This document shows positions 34,124 to 45,824 of a DNA stretch of 64,000 bases, one piece after another. The translations under genes and the position numbers were made by a program. The DNA comes from Blastomyces gilchristii SLH14081 (lineage: Eukaryota; Ascomycota; Eurotiomycetes; Onygenales; Ajellomycetaceae): the NCBI RefSeq assembly GCF_000003855.2, contig NW_003101681.1, forward strand, positions 5,037,698-5,101,697. The letters are read 5' to 3'. The notes below the pieces were generated by a model. It saw nothing but the letters and a program-made list of their open reading frames with translations. It made no database searches and was not told the DNA's origin. Each line of letters opens with the position of its first letter. Position 1 is the stretch's first letter.

Positions 34124-35037
34124 TTATTTCTGCTCCTGGGGATACAATTCCTCCTGGAGCGTGACTCCGAGTTCCTCTCGTAGACTCTTCAGTTCTTCGA
34201 GGTACATTTCGTATTGGGCCTTGTTTTCGACCTTGGCTCTGATGCCTGTGTGTTTTTATTTTTCCCGATTGGAGTGTTTGTCAGTATTCTGGTGTGAAAG
34301 TGTGATTGCTGAAATTGCAATTGGCATTCTTGTTCGTGTGTATGGGAAGCAAAACGAACCTTCGAAGATTCTAACGGCGGTGGGGAAGTCGTTGACTCTG
34401 CGGGCAGCCTTAAGGGCGGCGGTCATGACGCTGACGGAGGGGACGAGATCGTAGGCGAAGGCATTGTTAAGGTTTCGCTGTATGATTTCGACAGGGAGGG
34501 TAATTATTAGTCTTCAGCTGAATTTTTGTGAGGGAAGCGGGGATCAATCGGCAATTGGAATTCCCGGAATGATAGGAGAGTTTGGGGGAGGCTTTTATAC
34601 CTGCAGTTCGAAGACATCCTGTACACCATCGAATTCCTTCTCATATCTATTGAACAATTTTGGAATTGAGGGTTAGATGGGTTGTAAAACAATATGGATA
34701 TAAATAACCAGAAGTAAAAATCAAAATCAAAATGAAAATAGAAAAGAGGCTCATTAGTTGCAGGCGATGTCGGAGGGTGTGCGGATCGGGAAAGAGTTGT
34801 TACGAGCGCATACCTGGCAGAGAACTCCTCAAAAGTCTCCTCCTCATGGCCCATAGCTCCGCTGGCGCATTTGGACGACGAGCTGAAGCTGCTCACTCCT
34901 CCAAAGGCGACAATGGCGGGAGCGGCGGCAGCAGCGAAGACGGGCGCGGCAACTCTTGATCGGGCAGAGTAGGAAGCTCTGAAAAAGCCGACTGGGGCTG
35001 TGCGCGAGGCAATGCGGAAGAGGGTGGTGGACGACAT
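34124..35037 (-). CDS. COX6: Cytochrome c oxidase subunit VI (mammalian Va)
   Basis: Four exons (34814-35037, 34601-34646, 34360-34477, 34124-34245) give 169 residues, close to the usual 150-170 in filamentous fungi. The N-terminus is a mitochondrial presequence rich in Arg, Ser and Ala (SSTTLFRIASRTAPVGFFR). The mature part begins near HEEETFEEFSARYEKEFDG and continues with the helical repeats VQDVFELQRNLNNAFAYDL, VMTAALKAARRVNDFPTAVR and FEGIRAKVENKAQYEMYL, ending in EELGVTLQEELYP. This is a peripheral matrix-side subunit of complex IV. The 46-base second exon is easily missed: it supplies only the RYEKEFDGVQDVFELQ segment. A longer frame reaching 35289 is upstream leader, not coding. Confidence 0.94.
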
Positions 35038-37065
35038 TGGGGGGAGAGAGGTTGCCGATTGAGCTAGACTGAGCGGGATTGGGAGATGTGGACAGCGCAG
35101 AGGAGCGGTGGTGGTTGTGCGGGAAGTTGGACGATTGTTGGGCGAGGAGAAAAGGCGAAGTGGTTGGTTGTGGTGATGGTTGGTTTGGTGGTGTGGTTGG
35201 TGGGAGTGAGTTGGCTGTGGGAAGTTCTCGGAGCGGTTTAGCCTGGGGCGGGTTTGGTCAGCAATTGGCCCGACCTGGTTGGGTTCCATATATCAGATCA
35301 CATACAACATACAACATACATACAACATACAACATACAACTGTTGTTAACATACAGCATCAAGCAGCTCAAGAGTGCACCCCTCTCAAATTGCTGTAGTT
35401 AGGCAGTGATAGATAGCCGTGGTTCGTCGCAGAGTATCGTACACTACGAGGACAAGAGCCTGTCTAAAAAAAAAATATTCAGTCTAACCCTCAAGCCGCG
35501 GAGGCTGCTGCTAGCCAGCAGGAGAGTGCAAGAGATGGCAAGTAGGTACATGTAGATACACTCGTTCTCATGAGCAGCTTTGCAGCTTTGTTCAGTTGAA
35601 AGGATGCCAATTAATATCTATAGTACAGAAGAAGCGCTCTCGTTCTTCTGGCTTTGCTATTGTAGCTGCGGCTCTGCTAAGTCAGATATATATATGTACT
35701 CCGTATTGTTCACAGTTTTTCTCCCAATCGCTATGACTGACTGTTGTTCCAAGAAGCCTCATGCTACTTGGATACACTTTTTAAACCCTGCAATTCTCTT
35801 CTCATTTCTTTTCTGTTCTTACCTTCTTTTTGCCATGTACCACCAAATCCAAGGGTTTTGAACTTCGACATCTTGGCTGGTAGAGAACCATGCCCATGCC
35901 CATTCTGCATCTTCTGGTCAACCTTGAATACCTTCAGCAACTACTTTAAACATTCTTCTTCAACTCATGGATGCCCCAATTAACCTTTTTCACCTTCTGA
36001 CGAGGGTTCATCTTTTACCTTTTCCCAACTCTGGCCTGGTTTGACGTAATTTTCGGCATCTTGCTTTTCCCTCCATTGTAATAATCTGTATTATCGGATG
36101 TAATGACGAGACTGTAATTTAGTCGTATGACCAGTTCCAGCCCAATCACATGCCATGCTGACCGAAATGCCCAGAGCCCGCCAAGCAGCCAATGTCGCCG
36201 TGCGTACTGGCCGATACAACCCAAGCAGCTGTCTGTTGCCATGCTTCTGTGTGCGTTGCCCCTGTTGTCCCTTACTACGGGCTTGGGCGGATCGAGGTAG
36301 TGTAATTTATTCTTTCCAAGGGCCGATTGTACTGTTTCCAGTTTGGGGGTTTAAATTACGCTGTTACATAGAGTTTACACTGAGTTTACACTTTACTGCT
36401 CGTGAGAACCGTCCACAGTACAGTGCCAGTACCACAGATCCCCCTCCCAATCGGGCCGCAATCCCCTGTCACACGCGTACATACCATACCATTCCAAACC
36501 ATACGATACCTCCTTTTTTTTTTTTTTCCTCTCCTCCTCAACTCTACGCCGACTCGCTATATTTCGCTTCATCTTCAAACTTCATTTCTTTCTTCTCATT
36601 ATTGATTTATTTCTCCCAACTTCTCTCCTCTCCGCGCCTTTCTGCTGCCTGTCCTCTCTGCAGCCCCCGCCCTTTTGTTTGGCGTCTTCTTCTTCTTCCA
36701 CTTCTTCCGCTTTTTCCTCTTCTTCTTGTCACTCCTTCATCGGTCCCCGTTTCCCTACCACTTTTTTTTTTCTCCCTCTTCTCCTTAACAATTTTTTTCT
36801 TTCTTTTTTCTTTTTGGGTGTGGCTCTGCCTCTGCAGATCGATTGGATCGCCATTTGGATCTGAACAGCATACTACATTACATACCGTTATATATAAATT
36901 CCCGCATTTAAACCCTGTCGCGCCGTGATCAATTTTTATTATTTTATTTGTGTACGATTATATGTGTATGCGTTTGACTGAAACTACTCCTTGCAACGCT
37001 CTCACCCTCGAAAACTGCCATCTCCTCCTGTCATCTTGACCATAACACACACACGTCTCTTCGAT
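35038..37065. other. 2-kb divergent spacer between COX6 and the elongase
   Basis: This is the promoter region for both genes. A 5-bp-type ACATACAACATAC microsatellite lies at about 35300-35345. From about 36470 to 36830 the plus strand is strongly CT-rich with poly-T patches, a typical leader for a well-expressed fungal gene. Frames at 35580-35983 and 36155-36928 are low-complexity and were not called. Confidence 0.45.
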
Positions 37066-38301
37066 ATGTCGTTCGACCTCGGCTCCATCCCAATTCCAAC
37101 CCTCGACCGTCCGTTCGGCATTGAACTATGGCCGCTCTTCTCCAAGGCTTACACGGCAGTCGCGGGGTTCTCGCCGGAAGACTTTAAATTCACTCAAGGC
37201 CAGACTCCCATGTCGACCTTGAACGGAACCCTCATTTCCCTCGCGTCCTACTATATCATCGTCTTTGGCGGTCGAGAGATCATGAGAAACCGCCCCGCGA
37301 TGAAGTTGAATGGTGTTTTCCTCATACACAATCTATACCTGACCTTGATCAGTGGAGCGCTACTGGTTCTGTTTATCGAACAACTTCTTCCGACGCTGTG
37401 GAGGAACGGCGTTTTTTATGCTATTTGTGACGTTAAGGGTGGTTGGACGGATCCCCTGGTTGTTCTATACTATGTATGGCACATATTCCTATTGTCGGAT
37501 ATATATTATGTTTGGTTAAACGTAAAGTGTACCCGCTAACACTTCCGTTATAGTTGAACTATCTCACCAAATACCTGGAGCTCCTCGACACCGTCTTCCT
37601 CGTCCTCAAGAAGAAGCCTCTTACTTTCCTCCATACCTACCACCATGGTGCCACAGCTCTTCTGTGCTACACGCAGTTGATTGGTCACACAGCTGTCTCC
37701 TGGGTGCCCATCACCCTAAACCTCCTGGTCCACGTCGTTATGTACTGGTACTATTTCCAGAGCGCCCGGGGCATCCGCATCTGGTGGAAAAAATGGGTCA
37801 CCATCCTCCAGATTGTACAATTCGTCATTGACTTGGGTGAGTAATAAAATAACAACTCAACCCCAACAAAACAATCCAAAACCACATGCAAACTAATACA
37901 CTCTATCAGGATTCGTGTACTTCGCATCCTACACCTACTTCACATCAACCTATTTCCCACACATGCCCAACGCAGGGCACTGCGCCGGCGAGGAATTCGC
38001 CGCGTTTTCCGGTCTAATCATCCTTTCGTCCTACCTCCTCCTCTTCATCTCCTTCTACTTTGCCACATACAAGAAATCAGGCAAAGCTGGCCGCCCACGC
38101 AGAAATACCGGCAAGCAGGCTGTGATTGATATGCGCAATATGGAGATTCCGTCGGTTGGTGGAAAGCCTGCGGCTGTCACAACGACGGCGACAACCAATG
38201 GCACTGCCAATGGAAATGGCCATGCCTACGCGACGAACGGATCTGCGGTTACCTCAGCGCGTTCGAATGGTGGCCCCGTCACACGGTCGAGAAAGGCCTA
38301 G
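37066..38301 (+). CDS. ELO-family fatty-acid elongase (3-ketoacyl-CoA synthase)
   Basis: Three exons (37066-37473, 37554-37836, 37910-38301) give 360 residues. The first intron joins VVLYY to [15 protein letters not shown]; reading through it gives a false end after about 20 extra codons. The catalytic histidine box HTYHH lies in [14 protein letters not shown], and the family motifs [16 protein letters not shown] and [11 protein letters not shown] are all present. About seven hydrophobic segments place it in the ER membrane, where it would condense malonyl-CoA with long-chain acyl-CoA for sphingolipid or very-long-chain fatty-acid synthesis. The C-terminus after [16 protein letters not shown] is a basic, Thr/Asn/Gly-rich cytosolic tail, longer than in yeast Elo2/Elo3. 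It cannot be assigned to Elo2 or Elo3 type by eye. Confidence 0.93.
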
Positions 38302-40033
38302 GTATAAAAGCAAAGTGAGCGTAGGGGCTTGCTTTGCTTTTTTGTTTTCCAAAGACAGAACGAAGAATTCAAGTAGGAGAAGATAAGGGAGGGACACACT
38401 GAACTAAAACACGGGAAAACGAACACGGAGTGGGAATTATTGAAGCAAAGAAGGAAAATTAGCTTCTCTGCCGCTAAATTTTTTTTTGAAATCCGACACG
38501 CCTCCCTTGCCCCCAGTCGCCAGCTACCATATAATGAGTGCAGATCATTTTATTGTTTAATTTTTCTCTTTTTTTTAATACTTACATTTACATTGCCTTT
38601 TGGTCGAATCTAATCAATTGATCATTGTCGCTTTTCTTCCAACCCCGCTGTGACCAATTTCATCACTTGTCACTGATTGAGATGATTTTTTTTTTTCATT
38701 TTTTTCACTTTTTTTTTTCCCCCCTCTTGATATAACTTCTGAATTATGAGGTTTGAGGTTTGGAAATAATACTTCTTTAATACCCAGTTCGTTCTGGTGT
38801 TTTTCTTTCCTCCTCTTTTTTGCCACGGATTTCTTTCAGGTGATTTTTCCTTCCATGTGCTGTATTCCTTTAGTTTTTATTTTTCACCCTTCTCAGATTC
38901 CCTCCATCCATTTTTTTTTTTTTTTTTTTTTTTACCCTTCACTTGGTTTCTTGCTTGGTGCTTATTATTTCTCTCTGCTTGAACATATCGACGACGTCGC
39001 TACATCACATATCAATCAAATCACACACATATATCACCTACCACATATTTTTCTTTGTCTTTTTTTTTTTTTTTAATTTTTTCTTCTTTCTATTTTTGCC
39101 TTGCCTTTAAAACTATATAAACGCGAGGAAGAGGGATAAACGGATAAAAAAAATACCAACAAGTATTGATGTATTGATTATATTATGATTGGGGTTGCAC
39201 ATGCCTTCTTTCCCTTTGTTTTGACTATCTTACTATGATGTACATGTACATATTCTTGTTGGATTTTGATGTACTTTTCAACCTTCTTTCTTTTTTTCTC
39301 CTTCTGTACTGTTGAACTACTGGGAAAGGGGATTCTGTTTGGTAGGTTCGATGATACTAAGCCCGCAATCCCAATCAACTCAATTGGCAACCATTCTCTC
39401 AGCCCAACGGACAAGATGAACCGCACGCGACGAGGCCGTTGTTGACAATGAGCTCCCCATTCCATGTCCTTACGCGCTGAAATCACCACGCACATTCATT
39501 CTCCCAAATCCCTACCCACTATTCTTCCGAGTTTTGGATTCCACCCACCCTTCACATCCCAGATACCTATGTTCCAGATTCAGATTCATTTTTTACTCGT
39601 TCCTCCCTACCTCGCCTATCCAGCTACCTCTCATCGCCCACATCACATCGCAACGATGGTGCAACGACATTTCGCTGTTGATGGGCTATGGGTGGAATGC
39701 AATGGATATTGAAAGGTGAGAGGGGAGTGGGGATGGGGTTTCTTATCTCCATACCTATGTAGGTGTATTATTATATATCATTGAACGTACATCATTGTGA
39801 GTTCTGAGAAAGGCCCGACGCCCACCTTCCGTCTTCATGCTTTTTTTGCTCTGGTGGGGCGCTCCTCATGTCGCTTTCATTTTTAAATTATGCTCTGGTT
39901 ATTGGTGTCTTGGGTATCATTTTAAATTGCGATGTCTATTTAATCTAATGTTACTTCTATTTGCCTGGCGTTAACCTGGTACAACTCGCTCAAATGCTTC
40001 GATGCACGGTATGATCTTTAGCTTTTCTTTGCT

Positions 40034-40077
<44 letters not shown>

Positions 40078-42768
40078 TTCTTTTCCCTTTGTCAATGGTG
40101 GTGGGTTAGCTATTATTAACTAACTAACTGGATATGGCCTCTATTCTGTTCGCTCTTTCTATATAGTCATTAAATATGCTGGACAAAAATACTACATATC
40201 CCAGCCCCTTTTGCATCCGTTTTCAAAAGCTACATCTTCCACACATCATGTGCGGTGGAGTGCACCGAAAGGAATGAAGCATACATGGCGCTGGTGGCCA
40301 CCGCTCATCTGCCTACATCTACGTCGGTGTCTATAGTATCCTCCTGCTTGGGAAATTGTATCTCCGTGTTTTGATGTGGGTGCATGTATAATGGGAGGCG
40401 TCCTGTGCCGGGGGGAGGGTGGGATTTACTAACGTTACAATGTGAAAGAATCAGTTTTGAGTTTCCGTGTTTCCACATGTTAAAGGGCTTGGTCATTGGG
40501 TATAGGTAGACAGTGAGGAAACGGAGGAGAGCGCGATTGGGGAAGTGGTGTGGTGTGGTGTGCGTGAAGTGCTGGACTGTTCACAGCTCTGGTTTCCCCC
40601 GTGAGTTCCCGAGTCAGGGTGTCAGATAACGAAACGCATCACCTCGTTGGCATGTCTTGTGATTGATCTCCGGCAATCTGTTTGCCACTAGCCAGCGGAC
40701 AGTACAATATCGTATTTACAAGCAGAACCCCGAAAGAAGGACCACAACGGGGCGATGGAAGGTCAAGATTTAGGTAGGAGCCAGAGCCTAGATAAGCGTC
40801 CATGTAGGTCTTGTCATATTTCGGAATCTCTATCGATATTCACAATTTCAACAGGGACGTCAGAGACTGGGAATCTATTCTAAATGTCGACCGCATAAGC
40901 CGACAGCATGTATCTCCTATAAAGCAGGGTTGTGAAGAGCATGCTAGCGCCACATAAGCCAATGGTCCAAGGCCGCCGTTTTCTAGAAGAAATCAATGAT
41001 GGAGAAGGCTTGGGCTTCTTCATCTTTGTATAGCGAGTTATCGTGACGCACGGCTGGTCTCGTCGATAGTCGCGATTTCTCGGTGAGAGATTTGCATGGG
41101 ACATTTGCCATAGCCATCTCGGTTGATAATCCGGCATCCGGCCGTATCCCAGATCTCATTTGCGGCTTTATTCAAGATGATCTCGAGGAGTACACCGGCA
41201 TCGTGTGCTATGGTAACCCAACAACATGGCCACATCAATTACTGATTTCCCCTGCCTCATCACAATGAGGGCGCACGCTGAAGTTGATCAAGAAGAACCT
41301 CAACTCAGGCCGGCCGAGGCAGCAGTGATAGTCCTAGCTGCCCTCTATATAAGGGTTGTCCAAAAGCTGTGGACCACCTCTTAGGGAATATATCTGTTAT
41401 ACCAGATCGATGGAGCTGGTTGCGGTTGACCTGAGGACTTGATTTCTCACAGAGCTAGAGATCGGAGTTCCAGTTCTGCAGAATCAGTGAATAGGCGATC
41501 TTGCAAACAGTGTCACCTCAAGACTTCCAGATAGCCCTATTTTAGATATGGATGACAATTAGAACAAACTTGGATGCGGCTGAATATCTTTCGTGATACT
41601 GTGGTGTGGACTTTGGAATCACGGCCACAAATGTTCTGTTGTCGAACCAGGGAGATAGAATTTCTATATTTATATTGAGATGGAACAAGGTTCACGCTAA
41701 TCCCAGTTAGTTCTAAGCGAAAGCTTGGCACCGAGTCCTTCTCCAACGACATCTAAATCTATCGAGGTGTGGTCTCTGACATTGTCCACCCCGATGGAAT
41801 CAATGATGAGGTTGCTCTGCATAGCTAAAATGCCAATCATGAAATCCGAGCTTCCTACATCGATAGCATGTAGATAGTGGAGTAAGAAAACCCCAGCCCA
41901 ACGGAGGCCCGTGTTTTCCCAGGTGCGCACTATGGCGTGCAATGCGTGCTCGGATGGGCTAGTTACAGCAGGCTGGGATACGGCTGAAATACGGGGTAGG
42001 GTTGGCAAAGTTCTCTCTCAGTCATCCCGCATTACAATCAGCAAAGCAACGCTGTCCTGAATTAGCCAACTTTAACTGTGGCCAGATTCAAAATCGGGCG
42101 CGGGATCTCTCACTGGCATATGGCACCCCTGGTTCTCCGGTCATGCTAGCTCTGCAAGTCGTTAATGCGATTATGACCTTCTGTCGCGGTCCCTACAATA
42201 GTTTCATCCCATGCTGAGAATTTTGGGTCGAGCAGACGTTTTGCACAGGTCGTCAACTCCGAACATCCGGGTAGACAGACATTTTATGACTCAGGTGACT
42301 GTATAGCTAGACGAGCTCGTTTTCGCAGGCGCTTTCATCTCTACCCGGGTTTCTAGTGCAGCAGGGCGTCTTGTCCCGGGATATGGGGGGAAAGTGTCCC
42401 TTTTTGAATTTTTTCCTTTTTTGATAAGTCAGAAAGAAAGAAGAAATAGAAAAGAAAAGCTCCTGAGGAGAGAATTGATGAAAAGGTAAGTACTTTCATA
42501 TTTTTTTTTCATTTTTCTTAAACCATGCTGCCAAGTAATTGCCCCTTTTTTGCTAGGATTGCCATCTACAATTCCCCGCATCTCCCTTCTGTTCCCATCA
42601 TTCTTTGTACCCCATCCTTATATCCTTTAATGGCACCCGAATCCCCTCGAGTGCTCTGTTCTCTTGCATAAAACTACCAAACCATACGCAATTTCCACCC
42701 AACAAAGTCCAAATTTGACACTCTGAGGCTCTCTTGCCCTGGCCGTTATCTTTCCCCATCAGCAAAGC
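38302..42768. other. 4.5 kb without a supported gene
   Basis: Content is AT- and pyrimidine-rich with poly-T tracts (38911-38933, about 23; 40035-40072, about 38). Open frames of up to about 105 codons occur at 39178-39495 (-), 41697-42008 (-) and 40880-41238 (-). I recognise none. The last two have mixed, protein-like composition and may be eroded coding DNA. The 3' part precedes the NACHT relic. Confidence 0.4.
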
Positions 42769-45340
42769 ATGTCTGATCAGAACAAAAAGTACACCGTCGG
42801 CCGGATCTGTGCCATACCTACGGACCTCGTTGCCGCGCAAGCTTTTCTCGACGAAAAGCACGAAGGTCCAGTATATGTGGATCCCAACGATGCCAAGAGC
42901 TACACATTGGGGGAAAAATAATGTCGCCATAGCTTGCTTGCCCTAGCAAGCACTGATGATAGGCTATATTAAAGATGATTCATTCATCCCTTAGCTGGTA
43001 AAGCAAATGTTGCGGCAACCTGCGCGGAAATCTGCGATAAAAGTTAGTTGGTACCACGGCCTGAACGGCTGAAAAAGATCATAATCCAGCAATTCACCCT
43101 GGCCTAATTGCTTCAGCGAACCAGGTGATGAAGGATGCTTCAGTCAAAGAGATGAACTTTCTGCAGAAGGGGATGTACTGTGTTTTGAAATGGAGGCAGG
43201 TGACTTAATGACTACTTTCCCCTGTTTAGTCATTCGCAGTATATGTGATTACTCAGATTAGCATAAAATAAGGATTGGCAGGGATATGCAGCGATGGCGG
43301 CGGCAGCATATGCAAAAGATCTTTGATGTAAAATCCATCCACGCAGAGTTGAGGCTGAGAGAAAATCAGCGAATTTCGATCTGGTTCGTCAAGTGTGTCG
43401 CGGAGTCTTGTAATTCATAAATGCTAACCTATGCAATCAATGACAAGTCTCCAAGAAGTTGCAGTAGAGCACGGGATATTTCACGAAAGCATCTTCAACT
43501 CCAGCAAGAGACGGCCAAGCAGAAGCTATTGACAAGCAAAAAAATTGTCTCAGTTGTTCCGTCTCACCAAGAGCACCGAGGATGCAACATAAACAAAAAC
43601 CGCGTGGAAGACCGAGTAGAGGGCACATACGAGTGGTTCCTCGGACACAACAACTTCCGGAAATGGTTAAAACAAGAAGAGTCGGGGCCGGTGCTGGTCT
43701 CAGCGGACCCAGGGTGTGGAAAATCGGTCTTGACCAAGTACCTGATTGACCGTGAGTTACCAGGATCGGCGACTATTTACTACTTCTTCTACAAAGATCA
43801 GGACCAGAACACCGTGCGCCAAGCACTTTGTGCACTTCTTCGCCAGCTGTTCTCCCAGAAGCCTTCACTGCGATAAAACCATGCGACGAAAACGGGCCAG
43901 GTCTTATCAACTCAACTAACCCTCTCTCTCTGTGGACTATCCTAGGAGATGCTGTGCGGGATCCCGAGGCCGGACCTGTTATCATTGTACTGGATGCCCT
44001 GGACGAATGCGATGCGTCAGAGTTAGCGGACTTGGTGCGGAATGTGTCAGGCCAATTCCGCAGCAGTCAGTTAGGCTATGGAAAGTTGAAATATATTCTA
44101 ACGAGTCGCCCGTATGAGCAGATCGAGTCCAAGTTCCAGGCCCTGTCGGACTGTTTTCCGCAAATCCGTATACCAGGGGGGAAAAGTCGGAAAAAATTAG
44201 TGAAAAGGTGGATCTCGTCATCAAATACCGAGTCAAACGGTTGTCAAGGGAGAAAGTGCTATCAGCCCAAATAAAGAGTCACCTGGAGAATAGATTGCTC
44301 AAAATTCAGCACCGTACATACCTTTGGGTATATCTCGTGTTTGATTACTTGAGGGCAGAAGACTCTAAAAAGACATCAAGAGGAGTCGATTCCGCTGCCA
44401 AAGAGTGTCAACCAAGCATATGAGCAGATTCTCAACAAGTCTAATAAACATTCGTTTGTTCGGAAAGGCTTTAAATATTATTTTGGCCGCACAACGGCCT
44501 TTAACGCTCTCGGAAATGAACGTTGACGTAAATATAGATCACAAATCAGAGTCGATTCACGACCTCGACCTAGAAGAAGAAGGACTTGAAGGTTCGCCTC
44601 AGATATTGGTGTGGATTGTTCGTTTCAATCTATCAGGGCAAGGTCTACTTCCTTCACCAAACTGCTCGGGAGTTGTTCCTCGCAGATCTGCCATCATCTA
44701 CGACTATTCCCAAGGACCTACACTAGCATCACTTTATCACTATCCATAATGCACACCGCACCCTTGCAGAGCCCCTGTGTTCGCTATCTTAACTTCTTCA
44801 ACTCTGAAGCTAGTCTTGTGACAGATACAACTGCGGAAGCCAGCCCCCACATTGCTAGACACGCCTTCTTGAACTATTCGGCCGAACTTTGGACTCTTCA
44901 CTTCCGCGAGGTCCATATCAGCAATGACGACGCTACCATAACACGTTCTTGCCTTGAGAATATCTGACCCGGATTCGAGGGCCTATTCAGTGTTGTTCCG
45001 AATTTGTTGGCGCGCTGGACGGCATAGACATGTGCGATACCCTGGGTTTTCTATAGGTCTCATGGTGGTATCATATTTTGGACATAGTGCTGTCGCTAAG
45101 CTGCTGGTGGATAAAGACGCAGACCTGGAGCCAGCAGATAAATATAGCAGGACACCACTATTTTGGGCTGCAAGGGCTGGGCAGGAGGCAGTGTCAAGTT
45201 GCTGCTTGAGCAGGGCGCCAATATGGAGTCAAAAGAGAGATACAGTCTGATATCACTATCCTGGGCTGCAGAGAATAAGTATGGGACAGTTGTCAAACCG
45301 TTGCCTGAGCAGAACAATGAAGGATCCCAAATAGTACGTT
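42769..45340 (+). pseudogene. Relic of a PNP-NACHT-ankyrin NLR-like gene
   Basis: An ATG at 42769 opens a 50-codon frame ([19 protein letters not shown], then [14 protein letters not shown]). This matches the start of the phosphorylase-superfamily N-domain found on many fungal NLR-like proteins; it stops at 42921 and most of that domain is gone. From about 43440 the linker AKQKLLTSKK and the NACHT ATPase follow: RVEGTYEWFLGH, the P-loop SADPGCGKSVLTKYLID, then in another frame the Walker-B-like IIVLDALDECDAS and KLKYILTSRPYEQI. After more shifts come YRVKRLSREK, HRTYLWVYLVFDYL, ILAAQRPLTLSEMNV and HQTAREFLLADL-like sequence. Ankyrin-like units end it (LVDKDADLEPADKYSRTPL; LLEQGANMESKERY). At least six frame changes or stops are needed. 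Such proteins are thought to sense non-self or stress. Confidence 0.85.
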
Positions 45341-45776
45341 AGATTTAATATTAGTAACTGGAATAGAGCGAAGCCAGGGAATGATGATGTTTATATACTA
45401 TTAGAACGTTACCATCAGTTCTTCCCGTCCTTTCCATATACCCCCTTCTGATTAAATTATTCCAGAAAACTCCTCATCTACTTATGCAACTCTGATTCTT
45501 CCTTTAGCATAGCCATGCAATTGTTTGGTAGGTCTGTGGCAAATAAAAAAAGGTATGTCTTCCCGAGTTGATCGGGCTCGTTTCAAGGCGACAGACCTAG
45601 CTGAAACCGGTTGAACGGGTCCAGTTGCGTGGCTTTCAGGCAGCAGACTCTTAAGAGCACAGAATACTTTAAAATCGCCGCCGCGAGTAGGGAGGGCGAT
45701 CGACTATAGGGTCGTGTTATGCTTCAAACTGTGAGACCCATAGCCCGCGCTAGCTTGCTTAGCTGAGATAGACAGC

Positions 45777-45824
<48 letters not shown>

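Noticed and set aside
35038..35289. N-terminal extension of COX6 to 260 codons
   Set aside because: The extension is His/Pro/Asn-rich leader; the ATG at 35037 starts a normal mitochondrial presequence, and the frame also runs through introns downstream.
36155..36928. 257-codon plus-strand frame upstream of the elongase
   Set aside because: It is mostly a translation of the CT-rich leader (Ser/Leu/Phe/Pro runs) with no domain.
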